From the NCBI GenBank assembly GCA_017438865.1, contig JAFRUN010000013.1:1-56065 (forward strand): a stretch of DNA of 56,065 bases, read 5' to 3'. Both the position numbers and the translations under genes were made by a program. Positions 16,364 to 24,071 of this stretch are shown here, one piece after another; position 1 is the stretch's first letter; the number at the start of each line of letters is the position of its first letter. This DNA is from Clostridia bacterium. GTDB taxonomy: Bacteria > Bacillota > Clostridia > Christensenellales > CAG-138. The notes under the pieces were generated by a model. It did not search any database. It was not told where the DNA came from and saw nothing but the letters and a program-made list of their open reading frames with translations.

Positions 16364-17181
16364 GCGCGCCTATGATTATCCTGATCACCACGCTTGTGAT
16401 CACCGCCATCGGCATCGTCGTCGGCGCGGGGCTCGTGTTTACGGGCAAAAAGTTCCATGTCCCGGTCGATGATCGTGAAGCGGAAGTCCGCGAATGTCTG
16501 CCCGGCAACAACTGCGGCGCGTGCGGCTTTGCGGGCTGCGACGCAGCGGCCGCGGCGATCGTCGCGGGCGACGCGCCGGTCAACGTCTGTCCCGTGGGCG
16601 GCGGTCCGGTCGCCGAAAAGATCGGCGGCATCATGGGCACCGACGCGGAGATCCTCGAACGCCAGGTCGCGTTCGTCCGCTGCAAGGGCACCTGCGAAGC
16701 GTCCGGCCTGCAGGGCAACTACGTCGGCATCAACGACTGCCGTTCGGCCGTGCTCGGCGGCGTCAACCTGAAGAACTGCGATTACGGCTGTCTGGGTCTC
16801 GGCTCGTGCGTGAGCGTCTGCCCGCAGGGCGCGATCAAGCTCGTCGACGGCGTCGCGGTCGTCAACCGCAAGCTGTGCGTCGCGTGCGGACTGTGCGTCA
16901 AGACCTGCCCGAAGGGACTCATCGAGCTCGTGCCGGAAAGCAAGTTCGTCGCGGTACAGTGCATGAACCGCGACAAGGGACCGCAGGTCAAAAAGGTCTG
17001 CTCCGCGGGCTGCATCGGCTGTACGCTGTGCACGCGGCAGTGCGCGTTCGACGCGATCCATATGGACGGCAACCTTGCGCGCGTCACCTATGAAAACTGC
17101 ACCCAGTGCGGCAAGTGCGCGGAGAAATGTCCGGTCGGCGTCATCACGCCGCCCTGCCCCGCCGCACGGAAGGAGGCATAA
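16360..17181 (+). CDS. rnfB: Rnf complex subunit RnfB (ferredoxin-accepting Fe-S subunit)
   Basis: RnfB takes electrons from reduced ferredoxin. The 273 residues comprise an N-terminal membrane helix (about 5-27), a four-Cys domain (CLPGNNCGACGFAGC plus a later Cys), the CKGTCEASG and CDYGCLGLGSC region, and further ferredoxin-like clusters (CVACGLCVKTCPKG, CIGCTLCTRQC, CTQCGKCAEKCPVG). It is the last rnf gene and is followed after 3 nt by nrfA, so the nitrite reductase is part of the same transcript. Confidence 0.95.
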   Translation: MSAPMIILITTLVITAIGIVVGAGLVFTGKKFHVPVDDREAEVRECLPGNNCGACGFAGCDAAAAAIVAGDAPVNVCPVGGGPVAEKIGGIMGTDAEILERQVAFVRCKGTCEASGLQGNYVGINDCRSAVLGGVNLKNCDYGCLGLGSCVSVCPQGAIKLVDGVAVVNRKLCVACGLCVKTCPKGLIELVPESKFVAVQCMNRDKGPQVKKVCSAGCIGCTLCTRQCAFDAIHMDGNLARVTYENCTQCGKCAEKCPVGVITPPCPAARKEA

Positions 17182-17184
17182 GCT

Positions 17185-18504
17185 ATGGAAAAACGCAATC
17201 AAGCCGCGAAACTCATCATCGGAGCGGTCGTCGTCATCGTCGCCGTTCTGTTCCTCGTCGGCATTGTCGGCGGACACGACGTGAAGTACAAGTCCGCGCC
17301 GCTTTCGCGCGAGGATATCGCGTACAAGCAGGTCGAAGCGCCGAATGCCACGTCGGCGGACGGCACGATCCGTGCGAACGACTGGAAAGCGATCTATCCC
17401 GACATCGTCGTTTCGATGGGCAAAAACGCCGAAAACAGCGACGTCGTCGATTATCTGGAGCTGGATCCGTACCTTGTGGAGATCTACGAGGGTTACGGCT
17501 TCGCAAAGGACTACGGCAGCGCGCGCGGACATTCCTACACGCTTGAGGACGTCGCGAAGACCAAGCGCCCGCACGGCATGGCGAACTGCCTGACCTGCAA
17601 GACGCCGAACTTCACCAAGCTCGTGAACGACAACAGCGACGAGGTCTACTCCCGCCCGTTCGACGAGGTCTATGCCGCGATCACCGGCAGCAACGGCGAA
17701 ACGGTCAGCTGCTACACCTGCCACGGCAATAACCCCGGCAACGGCACGCAGCCCAAGGAAAACCTGACGGTCACGCACGGCTACATTGATCTTGCGCTCA
17801 CCGGCGAAAACAAGACCGCGATCGATCCCGGCGTCCTTGCCTGCGGTCAGTGCCACATCGAGTACTACTTCGATCCGGAGACCAAGGCAACGCGTATGCC
17901 GCACTCCTCGATCGAAACCATGACGCCGGAGGCGACCTACGATTACTACACCGAAATCGGCTTTTCCGACTGGACGCAGGAAAGCACCGGCGCGAAGATG
18001 CTGAAGGTGCAGCATCCCGAAATGGAGACCGTTCTCCTCGGCAAGCACGCAGGCATGCTGAACTGTGCCGACTGCCATATGCCGGTCGAACAGAACCCGG
18101 CTACGCAGAACGTCTACCACAGCCACACGCTTGTGAGCCCGCTGGAAAGCAAAACGCTGCTTGAGACCTGCCTCGTCTGCCACAAGAGCTTCGGCGTGAA
18201 CAGCGTTGAAGAGATGATCCGATTCATCAAAAACATTCAGGCGCGCATCACTTCGGAGGAGACGCGCGTGGGCAACCTGCTCATGGAGTTCAAGAAGACG
18301 CTTGCCGCCGCGAATCAGGACGAAAAGATGTCCGAGGACGAGCTCAACAAGGTCCGCGAGCTCTACCGGAAGGCGCAGTGGTTCTTCGATTATTGCTACG
18401 TTGAGAACTCCGAGGGCGCGCACAACTCCGCGCTTTCGGCACACTGTCTCGAAACGGCGGAGCAGCTCATCAGCGAGGGCATGGCGATTCTGAACGCCGA
18501 ATAA
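17185..18504 (+). CDS. nrfA: Cytochrome c nitrite reductase NrfA (pentahaem, ammonia-forming)
   Basis: NrfA reduces nitrite to ammonium with six electrons outside the cytoplasmic membrane. Five haem motifs are present: the diagnostic catalytic C135-x-x-C-K, then four C-x-x-C-H at about 176, 220, 294 and 329. CGQCHIEYYF and the NCADCHMP / YHSHTLVSP region match family positions for the active-site Tyr and His. An N-terminal helix (about 9-28) can anchor it to the membrane. At 439 residues its length is typical. The usual quinol-oxidising partner NrfH is absent from this window. Instead the gene follows rnfB by 3 nt and precedes haem-attachment genes. Confidence 0.95.
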   Translation: MEKRNQAAKLIIGAVVVIVAVLFLVGIVGGHDVKYKSAPLSREDIAYKQVEAPNATSADGTIRANDWKAIYPDIVVSMGKNAENSDVVDYLELDPYLVEIYEGYGFAKDYGSARGHSYTLEDVAKTKRPHGMANCLTCKTPNFTKLVNDNSDEVYSRPFDEVYAAITGSNGETVSCYTCHGNNPGNGTQPKENLTVTHGYIDLALTGENKTAIDPGVLACGQCHIEYYFDPETKATRMPHSSIETMTPEATYDYYTEIGFSDWTQESTGAKMLKVQHPEMETVLLGKHAGMLNCADCHMPVEQNPATQNVYHSHTLVSPLESKTLLETCLVCHKSFGVNSVEEMIRFIKNIQARITSEETRVGNLLMEFKKTLAAANQDEKMSEDELNKVRELYRKAQWFFDYCYVENSEGAHNSALSAHCLETAEQLISEGMAILNAE

Positions 18505-18520
18505 CGACCTACAGGACCTG

Positions 18521-18560
18521 CGGCAAAGGGTTCGCCCGACAAGGCGCACGCCCTTTGCCG
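18521..18560 (+). promoter_or_regulatory. Strong intercistronic hairpin between nrfA and resB
   Basis: CGGCAAAGGG (18521-18530) pairs perfectly with CCCTTTGCCG (18551-18560), and CGCC/GGCG inside extends the structure. It lacks a T-run, so it probably protects the upstream message or tunes expression of the downstream genes. The resB start is 13 nt beyond it and has no clear Shine-Dalgarno sequence. Confidence 0.7.
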
Positions 18561-18573
18561 TTCTCTTATCACC

Positions 18574-19827
18574 ATGGAGATCCTCAGAAAAATCTACAAG
18601 TTTATCGCGTCGATGCGGTTCGCGATCATCCTGCTGATCGCGGTCGCCGCCGTATGCGTGATCGGAAGTCTGGTTCCGCAGGGCGAACAGTTTGCGCAGT
18701 ACCGCGATTCGTATTCCGAGCGGACGGCGGCGTTCATCCTCGCCTTCCGACTCGACGACGTGTTCCACAGCTGGTGGTTCATCGTACTCGTCGCGCTGCT
18801 CTGTCTCTCCGTTCTGCTCTGCAATCTTTCTCGCGTCCGTGTACTGATCCGGCAGACGAAAAGCGCCGCCGTGCCCGAACAGGCGATCGCCCTTCCGCCG
18901 GACGTGACCGCGGCGCAGATCGACGATCCCGAACCGGTATTCAGGCGCCTGCGCTTTTTCCGCCCGGTGAAAACGACCGCCGACGGCAAAGAAGTCGTAT
19001 TCGCGTACCGCAACCGTCCCGGCTTCTGGGGCGCGTGGATCTGCCACATCGGGATCGTGCTGATCGTGCTCGGCTACGCGCTCGGACAGAGGACGCTGTT
19101 CTCTGCGACCGTATACGGCACGCCCGGGCAGACGAAGCCGATCGAGGGCACGCCCTGCGAGGTGACGATCGACGATTTCCGCATCGAGCGAAACGAGACC
19201 GGCTTTGTCGAGCAGTACGTTACGACGCTGACGGTCGGAAACGCCGAAACCGGCAAATCGCAGAGCGGCACGTCGAGCGTCAACCATCCCGCGGTTCTGT
19301 GCGGATACAAGCTCTATCAGACCGCATGCGGCGACGCGGTGCGCGTAACGATCGCGGAAGACGGCGTTCCGTTCGAAAGCGCCGACCTCTGCGTCGGCGA
19401 GGAGCTGACGATCTCGTTTTTGCCGGGGCTGTCGCTCTATCTCAACGCATACGAGCCGGATCACAACGGTCAGCCCGCGTATCAGATCCTGTTCTTCTAT
19501 CAGGGACAGCACATGGACGTCGGCAAAAACTACTTCGCCCCCGGCGGCGTCATCGACCTGAATCCGTACACGATCACGCTGTCCGAGCCGCTATCCTACA
19601 CCCTGCTGCGCGTGAAAAAGGACTCCTTCGCGTGGCTCGTGCTCGTCGGCGCGGTCCTTACCGCACTCGGGCTGTTCCTTGCGCTGTATGCGGTCCCGGA
19701 GACCGTCTGGGCGGTGCGCGAAGACGACGGCAGGTGGACGCTGAACGGCAGGAGCAAAAAGCTCGCGCCGCTGTTCAAAGAGCAATTTGACCGCGCCGTT
19801 TCCGGCGGAAAGGAGGCGGCAAAATGA
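18574..19827 (+). CDS. resB: Cytochrome c biogenesis protein ResB (CcsB-type)
   Basis: ResB works with ResC in system II haem export and attachment to apocytochromes outside the membrane. The 417-residue protein has the expected plan: two N-terminal helices around IGSLVPQGEQF, which is the ResB signature, a third helix before a large extracytoplasmic domain (about 165-345), and a final helix (about 350-370). GAWICHIGIVLIVLGYALGQ matches the conserved helix. It is adjacent to nrfA, its likely client, and overlaps resC by 4 nt. Confidence 0.9.
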   Translation: MEILRKIYKFIASMRFAIILLIAVAAVCVIGSLVPQGEQFAQYRDSYSERTAAFILAFRLDDVFHSWWFIVLVALLCLSVLLCNLSRVRVLIRQTKSAAVPEQAIALPPDVTAAQIDDPEPVFRRLRFFRPVKTTADGKEVVFAYRNRPGFWGAWICHIGIVLIVLGYALGQRTLFSATVYGTPGQTKPIEGTPCEVTIDDFRIERNETGFVEQYVTTLTVGNAETGKSQSGTSSVNHPAVLCGYKLYQTACGDAVRVTIAEDGVPFESADLCVGEELTISFLPGLSLYLNAYEPDHNGQPAYQILFFYQGQHMDVGKNYFAPGGVIDLNPYTITLSEPLSYTLLRVKKDSFAWLVLVGAVLTALGLFLALYAVPETVWAVREDDGRWTLNGRSKKLAPLFKEQFDRAVSGGKEAAK

Positions 19828-20675
19828 TGCAGGCGGAAAGCATTCTGTTCGTCGTGACGCTCGCGCTGTACTTTGTCGCGATGCTTCTTTACTTCCTCTA
19901 TGCCGCGGTCAAAAAGCCGGCCCTGAGCTCGATTGCCGTCCGCGTGCAGCTTTTTGCCTTGCTTGTCCATACGGCTTCGATCGTGCTGCGCGGGATCCTC
20001 ATGGGACGTCTGCCGATGGCAAACCAGTACGAATTCTCCACCGCGTTCAGCTGGGCGCTCGCACTCGTCAGCTTGATTTTCATCCGGAAGTTCCGCTTCC
20101 CCGTGCTCGGCGCGTTCGCTTCGCCGGTCACGCTGCTGCTCGCGGTGTACGCCGGCGTGCAGAAGCTCAACGAGCTTAAGGTGATCGCGGCGAGCGGCGT
20201 CGACAGCATCCGCAATCTGATGCCCGCGCTTCGCAGCAGCTGGCTCGGCATCCACGTTTCCACCGTCATCGTCGCATACGGCGCGTTCGGCGTATCGTTC
20301 GTGCTGTCGATCATCTTTCTGCTGCGCGACCGCATGAAGGAAAACGGCTTCTGGGATCAGCATATCCCGAAAAAGGAAAAGCTCGATACGATCAGCTACC
20401 GCTGCGTGTCGCTCGGCATGATGTTTCTGACGGTCACGATCGGCATCGGCGGGATCTGGGCGGAAAACGCCTGGGGAAGCTACTGGAGCTGGGATCCAAA
20501 GGAGACGTGGGCGCTCGTCACATGGATCATTTACCTCGTGTATCTGCATCTGCGTATCCGCCGCGGCTGGAACGGCAAAGCCGCCGCAATCTTCGGCGTT
20601 TTCGGCTTTGTCTGCGTGCTGTTCACCTATATCGGCGTAAACACGCTTCTGCCCGGTCTGCACAGTTATAAATAA
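19824..20675 (+). CDS. resC: Cytochrome c biogenesis protein ResC (CcsA-type haem handling)
   Basis: This 283-residue polytopic protein has the tryptophan-rich haem-binding WWD motif WGSYWSWDPKETWAL (about 218-232) and conserved flanking histidines. It presents haem to CXXCH/CXXCK sites together with ResB. No CcdA or ResA thiol-reduction genes are in the window, so they must lie elsewhere. The start overlaps resB. The TAA at 20675 ends the energy operon, although no strong terminator follows within the next 40 nt. Confidence 0.93.
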   Translation: MMQAESILFVVTLALYFVAMLLYFLYAAVKKPALSSIAVRVQLFALLVHTASIVLRGILMGRLPMANQYEFSTAFSWALALVSLIFIRKFRFPVLGAFASPVTLLLAVYAGVQKLNELKVIAASGVDSIRNLMPALRSSWLGIHVSTVIVAYGAFGVSFVLSIIFLLRDRMKENGFWDQHIPKKEKLDTISYRCVSLGMMFLTVTIGIGGIWAENAWGSYWSWDPKETWALVTWIIYLVYLHLRIRRGWNGKAAAIFGVFGFVCVLFTYIGVNTLLPGLHSYK

Positions 20676-20717
20676 CAGATTCTTCGTATGAATATGCGCG
20701 TTTTCACGGCTGCGGCA

Positions 20718-20746
20718 TTGACACCCGCGGCCGTTTTTGATATGAT
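20718..20746 (+). promoter_or_regulatory. Promoter of the phosphoribosyltransferase gene
   Basis: A perfect TTGACA (20718-20723), a 17-bp spacer and TATGAT (20741-20746), about 34 bp before the start codon. Confidence 0.8.
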
Positions 20747-20779
20747 ATAATTTGACAAATAAGAGGAGGGACTTATCGG

Positions 20780-21424
20780 ATGTCGATTCAAATGCGCGAA
20801 TACAGAAATCCCAACAACAACAATCTTCCGCTGCGGGTGGCGAAGGGGCATTTCGCAACGAGTCACAGCCACATCAACTATTACGTGGACCTGACCATGA
20901 CGAAATACTGTCTGCCCGAAGCGCGCGAAGCCGCGATCCATCTGGCAAACCGCTTCAAGTCGACCACGATCGTCGATACGATCCTCTGCCTGGACGGCAC
21001 CGAGGTCATCGGCGCATGCATGGCGAGCGAGCTATCTAAGCAGAGCTTCACGAGCATGAACGCCAGCCGCCCGATCTGCGTCGTTACGCCCGAGCACACG
21101 ACCGGCAGCCAGCTTCTGTTCCGCGACAACACCGCGCCCATGATCCGTAATAAGCACGTCCTGATCCTTGCGGCGTCCGTTTCCACGGGCTACACCGCGC
21201 TCGGCGCGATCGAAGCGATCCGCTACTACGGCGGCGAAACGGTCGGCATCTGCTCGATCCTTGCGAACATCAAGGAATGCGCGGGCTACCCCGTCATCGC
21301 GATCTGCGACACGAACCACATCTGGGAGGATTACGAGAGCTTCCCCGCCCACGAGTGCCCGCAGTGCAAGCGCGGCGTCAAGCTGGACGCCATGGTCAAC
21401 ACCTACGGCTTCTCGAGCTTCTGA
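20780..21424 (+). CDS. PyrE-like phosphoribosyltransferase family protein
   Basis: The protein has 214 residues. The PRPP-binding loop region reads HVLILAASVSTGYTALGAIEA. The TGYTALGA part fits the type I phosphoribosyltransferase loop, but the preceding acidic pair (usually DD) is replaced by AA, so classical catalysis is uncertain. A C-terminal CPQCKRG pair of cysteines may bind zinc. Orotate phosphoribosyltransferase annotations are common for such Clostridial proteins. With no other pyr genes here, the real role is open. ATG follows AGAGGAGGGAC. Confidence 0.7.
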   Translation: MSIQMREYRNPNNNNLPLRVAKGHFATSHSHINYYVDLTMTKYCLPEAREAAIHLANRFKSTTIVDTILCLDGTEVIGACMASELSKQSFTSMNASRPICVVTPEHTTGSQLLFRDNTAPMIRNKHVLILAASVSTGYTALGAIEAIRYYGGETVGICSILANIKECAGYPVIAICDTNHIWEDYESFPAHECPQCKRGVKLDAMVNTYGFSSF

Positions 21425-21427
21425 GCT

Positions 21428-21553
21428 TCGGTCTGTTGAAATGATTTCAACAGAACGTTTTTTCAGTTCCCGCCTGAAATGCAGCCCATTTCCGGGCGGC
21501 GGAAACTGCAAGGAGTCAAATGCACCGCACCTGTCGCTGCATTTGACGGATCG
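21428..21553 (+). repeat. Structured intergenic element, copy 1 (terminator plus two conserved hairpins)
   Basis: Directly after the phosphoribosyltransferase stop come a terminator hairpin (CTGTTGAAA/TTTCAACAG, T-run 21458-21463), a long hairpin closed by GTTCCCGCC (21466-21474) and GGCGGAAAC (21498-21506), the phrase CTGCAAGG, and a third hairpin GTCAAATGCA/TGCATTTGAC (21515-21547) with a 13-nt loop. The same order, spacing and conserved phrases recur on the minus strand at 26990-27122, with stem changes that keep pairing. It may be an RNA or a DNA-level repeat. Confidence 0.75.
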
Positions 21554-21686
21554 ATACCCCATTCATTCTCCGAAACACGCGTGCACGCGTCAACAACGCG
21601 CCTATGTTGCCCGCTGTATCATGATGCACGTTTAAACGCCGCAACCTTAATGCCTTATCATACAATCAAACAAGGAGGAAATCAAA

Positions 21687-22061
21687 ATGGAAATGAAGTT
21701 CTATCGCTGCGAGACCTGCGGTCAGATCATCGCGATCGTCAAAAAGACGCCCGTCCCCGTCATGTGCTGCGGAAAACCGATGAAGGAGATCGTTCCCGGC
21801 ACGACCGATGCGTCGCTTGAAAAGCACGTTCCGGTCGTCGAAGTCAACAACGGCTGCGTCAAAGTAAAGATCGGCGCCGTCGCGCACCCGATGCTCCCCG
21901 AGCATTACATCGAATGGGTATCCCTGCAAACGAAATACGGCAATCAGAGAAAGGCGCTCGCGCCGAACGACGCGCCCGAGGTCTGCTTCAAGATCTGCGA
22001 GGGCGACGAGGTCGAAGCGGTCTATGCCTACTGCAACCTGCACGGGCTGTGGAAAGCGTAA
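21687..22061 (+). CDS. dfx: Desulfoferrodoxin (superoxide reductase)
   Basis: This 124-residue protein reduces superoxide to hydrogen peroxide without making oxygen. The N-terminal desulforedoxin-like domain has a rubredoxin-type site (CETCG and the CC pair in PVMCCGKPM). The C-terminal domain has the Fe(His)4Cys catalytic site: EKHVP, HPMLPEHYIEW and CNLHGLWK. ATG follows AAGGAGGAAATC. It is in an operon with rubrerythrin 9 nt downstream, the classic anaerobe pairing that removes first superoxide and then peroxide. Confidence 0.95.
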   Translation: MEMKFYRCETCGQIIAIVKKTPVPVMCCGKPMKEIVPGTTDASLEKHVPVVEVNNGCVKVKIGAVAHPMLPEHYIEWVSLQTKYGNQRKALAPNDAPEVCFKICEGDEVEAVYAYCNLHGLWKA

Positions 22062-22070
22062 GGAGGCAGT

Positions 22071-22607
22071 ATGAGCAAGTATACCGGAACGAAAACCGAA
22101 CAGAACCTGCTTCAAGCATTCGCGGGCGAATCGCAGGCGCGCAACAAGTATACCTACTTTGCCTCCCGCGCGAAGAAGGACGGCTTTGAGCAGATCGCCG
22201 CGCTGTTTCTGAAGACCGCGGACAACGAAAAGGAACACGCGAAGCTCTGGTTCAAGGAGCTCGAGGGCATCGGCACCACCGCGGAAAACCTGAAAGCCGC
22301 CGCGGACGGCGAAAACTACGAGTGGACGGACATGTACGAGGGCTTTGCAAAGACCGCCGAGGAGGAGGGCTTTTCGGAGCTTGCCGAGAAATTCCGCCTG
22401 GTCGCCGCGATCGAAAAGCACCACGAGGAACGCTACCGCGCGCTTCTGAAGAATGTCGAGACCGCGCAGGTCTTTGCAAAATGTGAAGTCAAGGTCTGGG
22501 AATGCCGCAACTGCGGGCACATCGTGATCGGCGAAAAAGCGCCGGACATCTGCCCCACCTGCGCGCACCCGCAATCCTACTTCGAGGTCAACGCAGAAAA
22601 TTACTGA
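22071..22607 (+). CDS. rbr: Rubrerythrin
   Basis: This NADH-peroxidase component removes hydrogen peroxide produced by superoxide reductase. The 178-residue protein has the four-helix di-iron domain ([21 protein letters not shown], then [13 protein letters not shown]) and a C-terminal rubredoxin-like domain with WECRNCGH and CPTCAHP. The start follows AAGGAGGCAGT. It is last in the two-gene oxidative-stress operon. Confidence 0.95.
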   Translation: MSKYTGTKTEQNLLQAFAGESQARNKYTYFASRAKKDGFEQIAALFLKTADNEKEHAKLWFKELEGIGTTAENLKAAADGENYEWTDMYEGFAKTAEEEGFSELAEKFRLVAAIEKHHEERYRALLKNVETAQVFAKCEVKVWECRNCGHIVIGEKAPDICPTCAHPQSYFEVNAENY

Positions 22608-22618
22608 TCACCGGCATC

Positions 22619-22650
22619 AAAAAGGGACTGTTTTTCACAGTCCCTTTTTT
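22619..22650 (+). terminator. Terminator after rubrerythrin
   Basis: AAAGGGACTGT (22621-22631) pairs with ACAGTCCCTTT (22637-22647), followed by more T. It has flanking A and T runs, so it can work both ways. Confidence 0.92.
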
Positions 22651-22660
22651 GATGTGCTTT

Positions 22661-22699
22661 TTACGGCAGCGGGAGTTTGATGACGGCGATTGGCTGCGG
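22661..22699 (-). pseudogene. Possible decayed 3' end of a paralogue of the anti-sigma-like gene at 24949
   Basis: On the minus strand this encodes QPIAVIKLPLP followed by a stop. The last codons of the gene ending at 24949 encode QPIGVYELPLP and a stop. At the DNA level most positions agree over about 39 bp. Nothing upstream continues the similarity, because a hairpin and another gene follow. It may be the remnant of a lost paralogue. Confidence 0.4.
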
Positions 22700-22709
22700 C
22701 GCTTTTCAT

Positions 22710-22743
22710 AAGAACTGTCCGCATCCGGCGGACAGTTCTTTTT
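22710..22743. terminator. Hairpin at the 3' end of the coiled-coil gene
   Basis: AAGAACTGTCCGC (22710-22722) pairs with GCGGACAGTTCTT (22728-22740). The T-run is on the plus strand. On the minus strand it directly follows the stop codon of the gene ending at 22742. Confidence 0.7.
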
Positions 22744-23203
22744 ATGCGTGTATGATGCGGTCGATCGCCGCGCGGATCTCGTTTTCCGGGAGTTTCAGGA
22801 TCACTTCGATCTGCGCCCGCTCCGCCTCCGTCAGCGCGATTTTGTCCCGTTCGAGGCAGCGGATCATCCCGTCGTCCGTCTGAAACTTCGCCGCGTGCGC
22901 AAGCACCGTACAAAGCGTCGCGGGTTCCTCCGTCTTCGGTGCTCTTGCGGACGGTTTATCCTGCAGCTTCGTCGCTTTCGCGGGCGGTTCTTCCGGCGCT
23001 TTCCATTCGGGTACGACGCCGTCCAAACGTGCATTCAGATGCTCGATCTCGGTTCTGAGCTTCGCAACCTCCGCTTTCAGCGCATTGATCTCCCGATGCA
23101 TCCTGCCGTTTTGGCGCGACAGCTCCACGTCTCTTTTCGCGGTAGATTCTTCCAGTTTCTCGAACCGTCTTCTCGTAACCAGTTGAAAAGTAGAAAAAAC
23201 CAT
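22742..23203 (-). CDS. Coiled-coil protein of unknown function
   Basis: The protein has 153 residues with no signal peptide or membrane helix. Residues about 10-62 have heptad character (SRQNGRMHREINALKAEVAK, LRTEIEHLNARL) and should form a coiled coil. A Pro/Ala/Lys/Glu-rich linker (about 65-92) leads to a C-terminal helical part ending in PENEIRAAIDRIIHA. No domain is recognised. It has its own near-consensus promoter and an AGGGGG ribosome-binding site, and is divergent from the macrodomain gene. Confidence 0.7.
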   Translation of the reverse strand: MVFSTFQLVTRRRFEKLEESTAKRDVELSRQNGRMHREINALKAEVAKLRTEIEHLNARLDGVVPEWKAPEEPPAKATKLQDKPSARAPKTEEPATLCTVLAHAAKFQTDDGMIRCLERDKIALTEAERAQIEVILKLPENEIRAAIDRIIHA

Positions 23204-23230
23204 TGCCGTACCCCCTCATCCCGTTCTGTC

Positions 23231-23259
23231 AGTATAGCAAACCGCACCCGCGTTGTCAA
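23231..23259 (-). promoter_or_regulatory. Promoter of the coiled-coil gene
   Basis: On the minus strand TTGACA (23254-23259), a 17-bp spacer and TATACT (23231-23236). Confidence 0.85.
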
Positions 23260-23267
23260 ATTCTATC

Positions 23268-23297
23268 TTTACAATGCAAATCGCCGCGTGATATACT
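23268..23297 (+). promoter_or_regulatory. Promoter of the macrodomain-SirTM operon, placed for a leaderless transcript
   Basis: TTTACA (23268-23273), an 18-bp spacer and TATACT (23292-23297). The ATG at 23304 begins 7 nt after the -10 box, at the expected transcription start. Confidence 0.7.
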
Positions 23298-23303
23298 TTT
23301 TTC

Positions 23304-24071
23304 ATGACACAGCAGGAACGAAGAATCCGGCTCATTCGGGCGTTGCTTGATGAGCGGCAAAACGATACCGTTGCGATCCCGCAGGATGAAACCGAACAGA
23401 AACGACTGCTGCGCGGTCTTATGAACGTGCGTCCGCCGATGCCGATCGGCAGGGATTTTCTGGACGTGCAGGACGCGTATTTACAGGAAGTGACGCGCGA
23501 AAAGGGCGTGACGCAACTTTGCGATCTGACGCCCGTGCGTCCGCACCGCTATCTGTGGCGCGGCGACATCACGACGCTCGAAGTTGACGCGATCGTCAAC
23601 GCCGCGAATTCGCATCTGCTCGGCTGTTTTTCGCCCAATCACGGCTGCATCGACAACGCGATCCATACCTACGCAGGACTGCAGCTGCGCGACATCTGCA
23701 ACACGATCATGCGCACACAGGGACACGAGGAACGCACAGGTACGGCGAAGCTGACGCCGGCGTTCAATCTGCCCGCAACGTATGTGGTGCATACGGTCGG
23801 ACCGATCGTGTACGGACCGCTGCGCGAGCATCATGAAAAGCTGCTCGCTTCGTGTTACCGGAGCTGTCTCGGCACCGCCGAGGCAAACGGCTGCAAAAGC
23901 ATCGCGTTTTGCTGCATCTCGACCGGCGTATTTCATTTTCCGAACCGTCGCGCCGCCGAGATCGCGATCGATACCGTCGACAAATACACCGCCGAAACCG
24001 GCAGTGAAATCGACGTGATCTTCAATGTATGGAAGGAGCAGGATTATGCAATTTACAGAAGTCTCCTCTGA
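23304..24071 (+). CDS. Zinc-dependent macrodomain ADP-ribosyl hydrolase (Zn-Macro)
   Basis: The protein has 255 residues. After a helical N-terminal extension, the macrodomain begins at LWRGDITTLEVDAIVNAANS. The segment LGCFSPNHGCIDNAIHTYAG carries the Cys/His zinc site typical of the Zn-Macro class found with SirTM in staphylococci and streptococci, and HTVGPIVYG, CISTGVFHFPNRRAA complete the ADP-ribose pocket. Such proteins remove ADP-ribose added by SirTM to a lipoylated carrier. The gene overlaps the SirTM gene by 26 nt. No Shine-Dalgarno site precedes the start. Confidence 0.92.
   Translation: MTQQERRIRLIRALLDERQNDTVAIPQDETEQKRLLRGLMNVRPPMPIGRDFLDVQDAYLQEVTREKGVTQLCDLTPVRPHRYLWRGDITTLEVDAIVNAANSHLLGCFSPNHGCIDNAIHTYAGLQLRDICNTIMRTQGHEERTGTAKLTPAFNLPATYVVHTVGPIVYGPLREHHEKLLASCYRSCLGTAEANGCKSIAFCCISTGVFHFPNRRAAEIAIDTVDKYTAETGSEIDVIFNVWKEQDYAIYRSLL

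Noticed and set aside
20780-21424. True orotate phosphoribosyltransferase (pyrE)
   Set aside because: The fold fits, but the acidic pair before the PRPP loop is missing and no other pyrimidine genes are nearby, so I kept a general call without a gene symbol.
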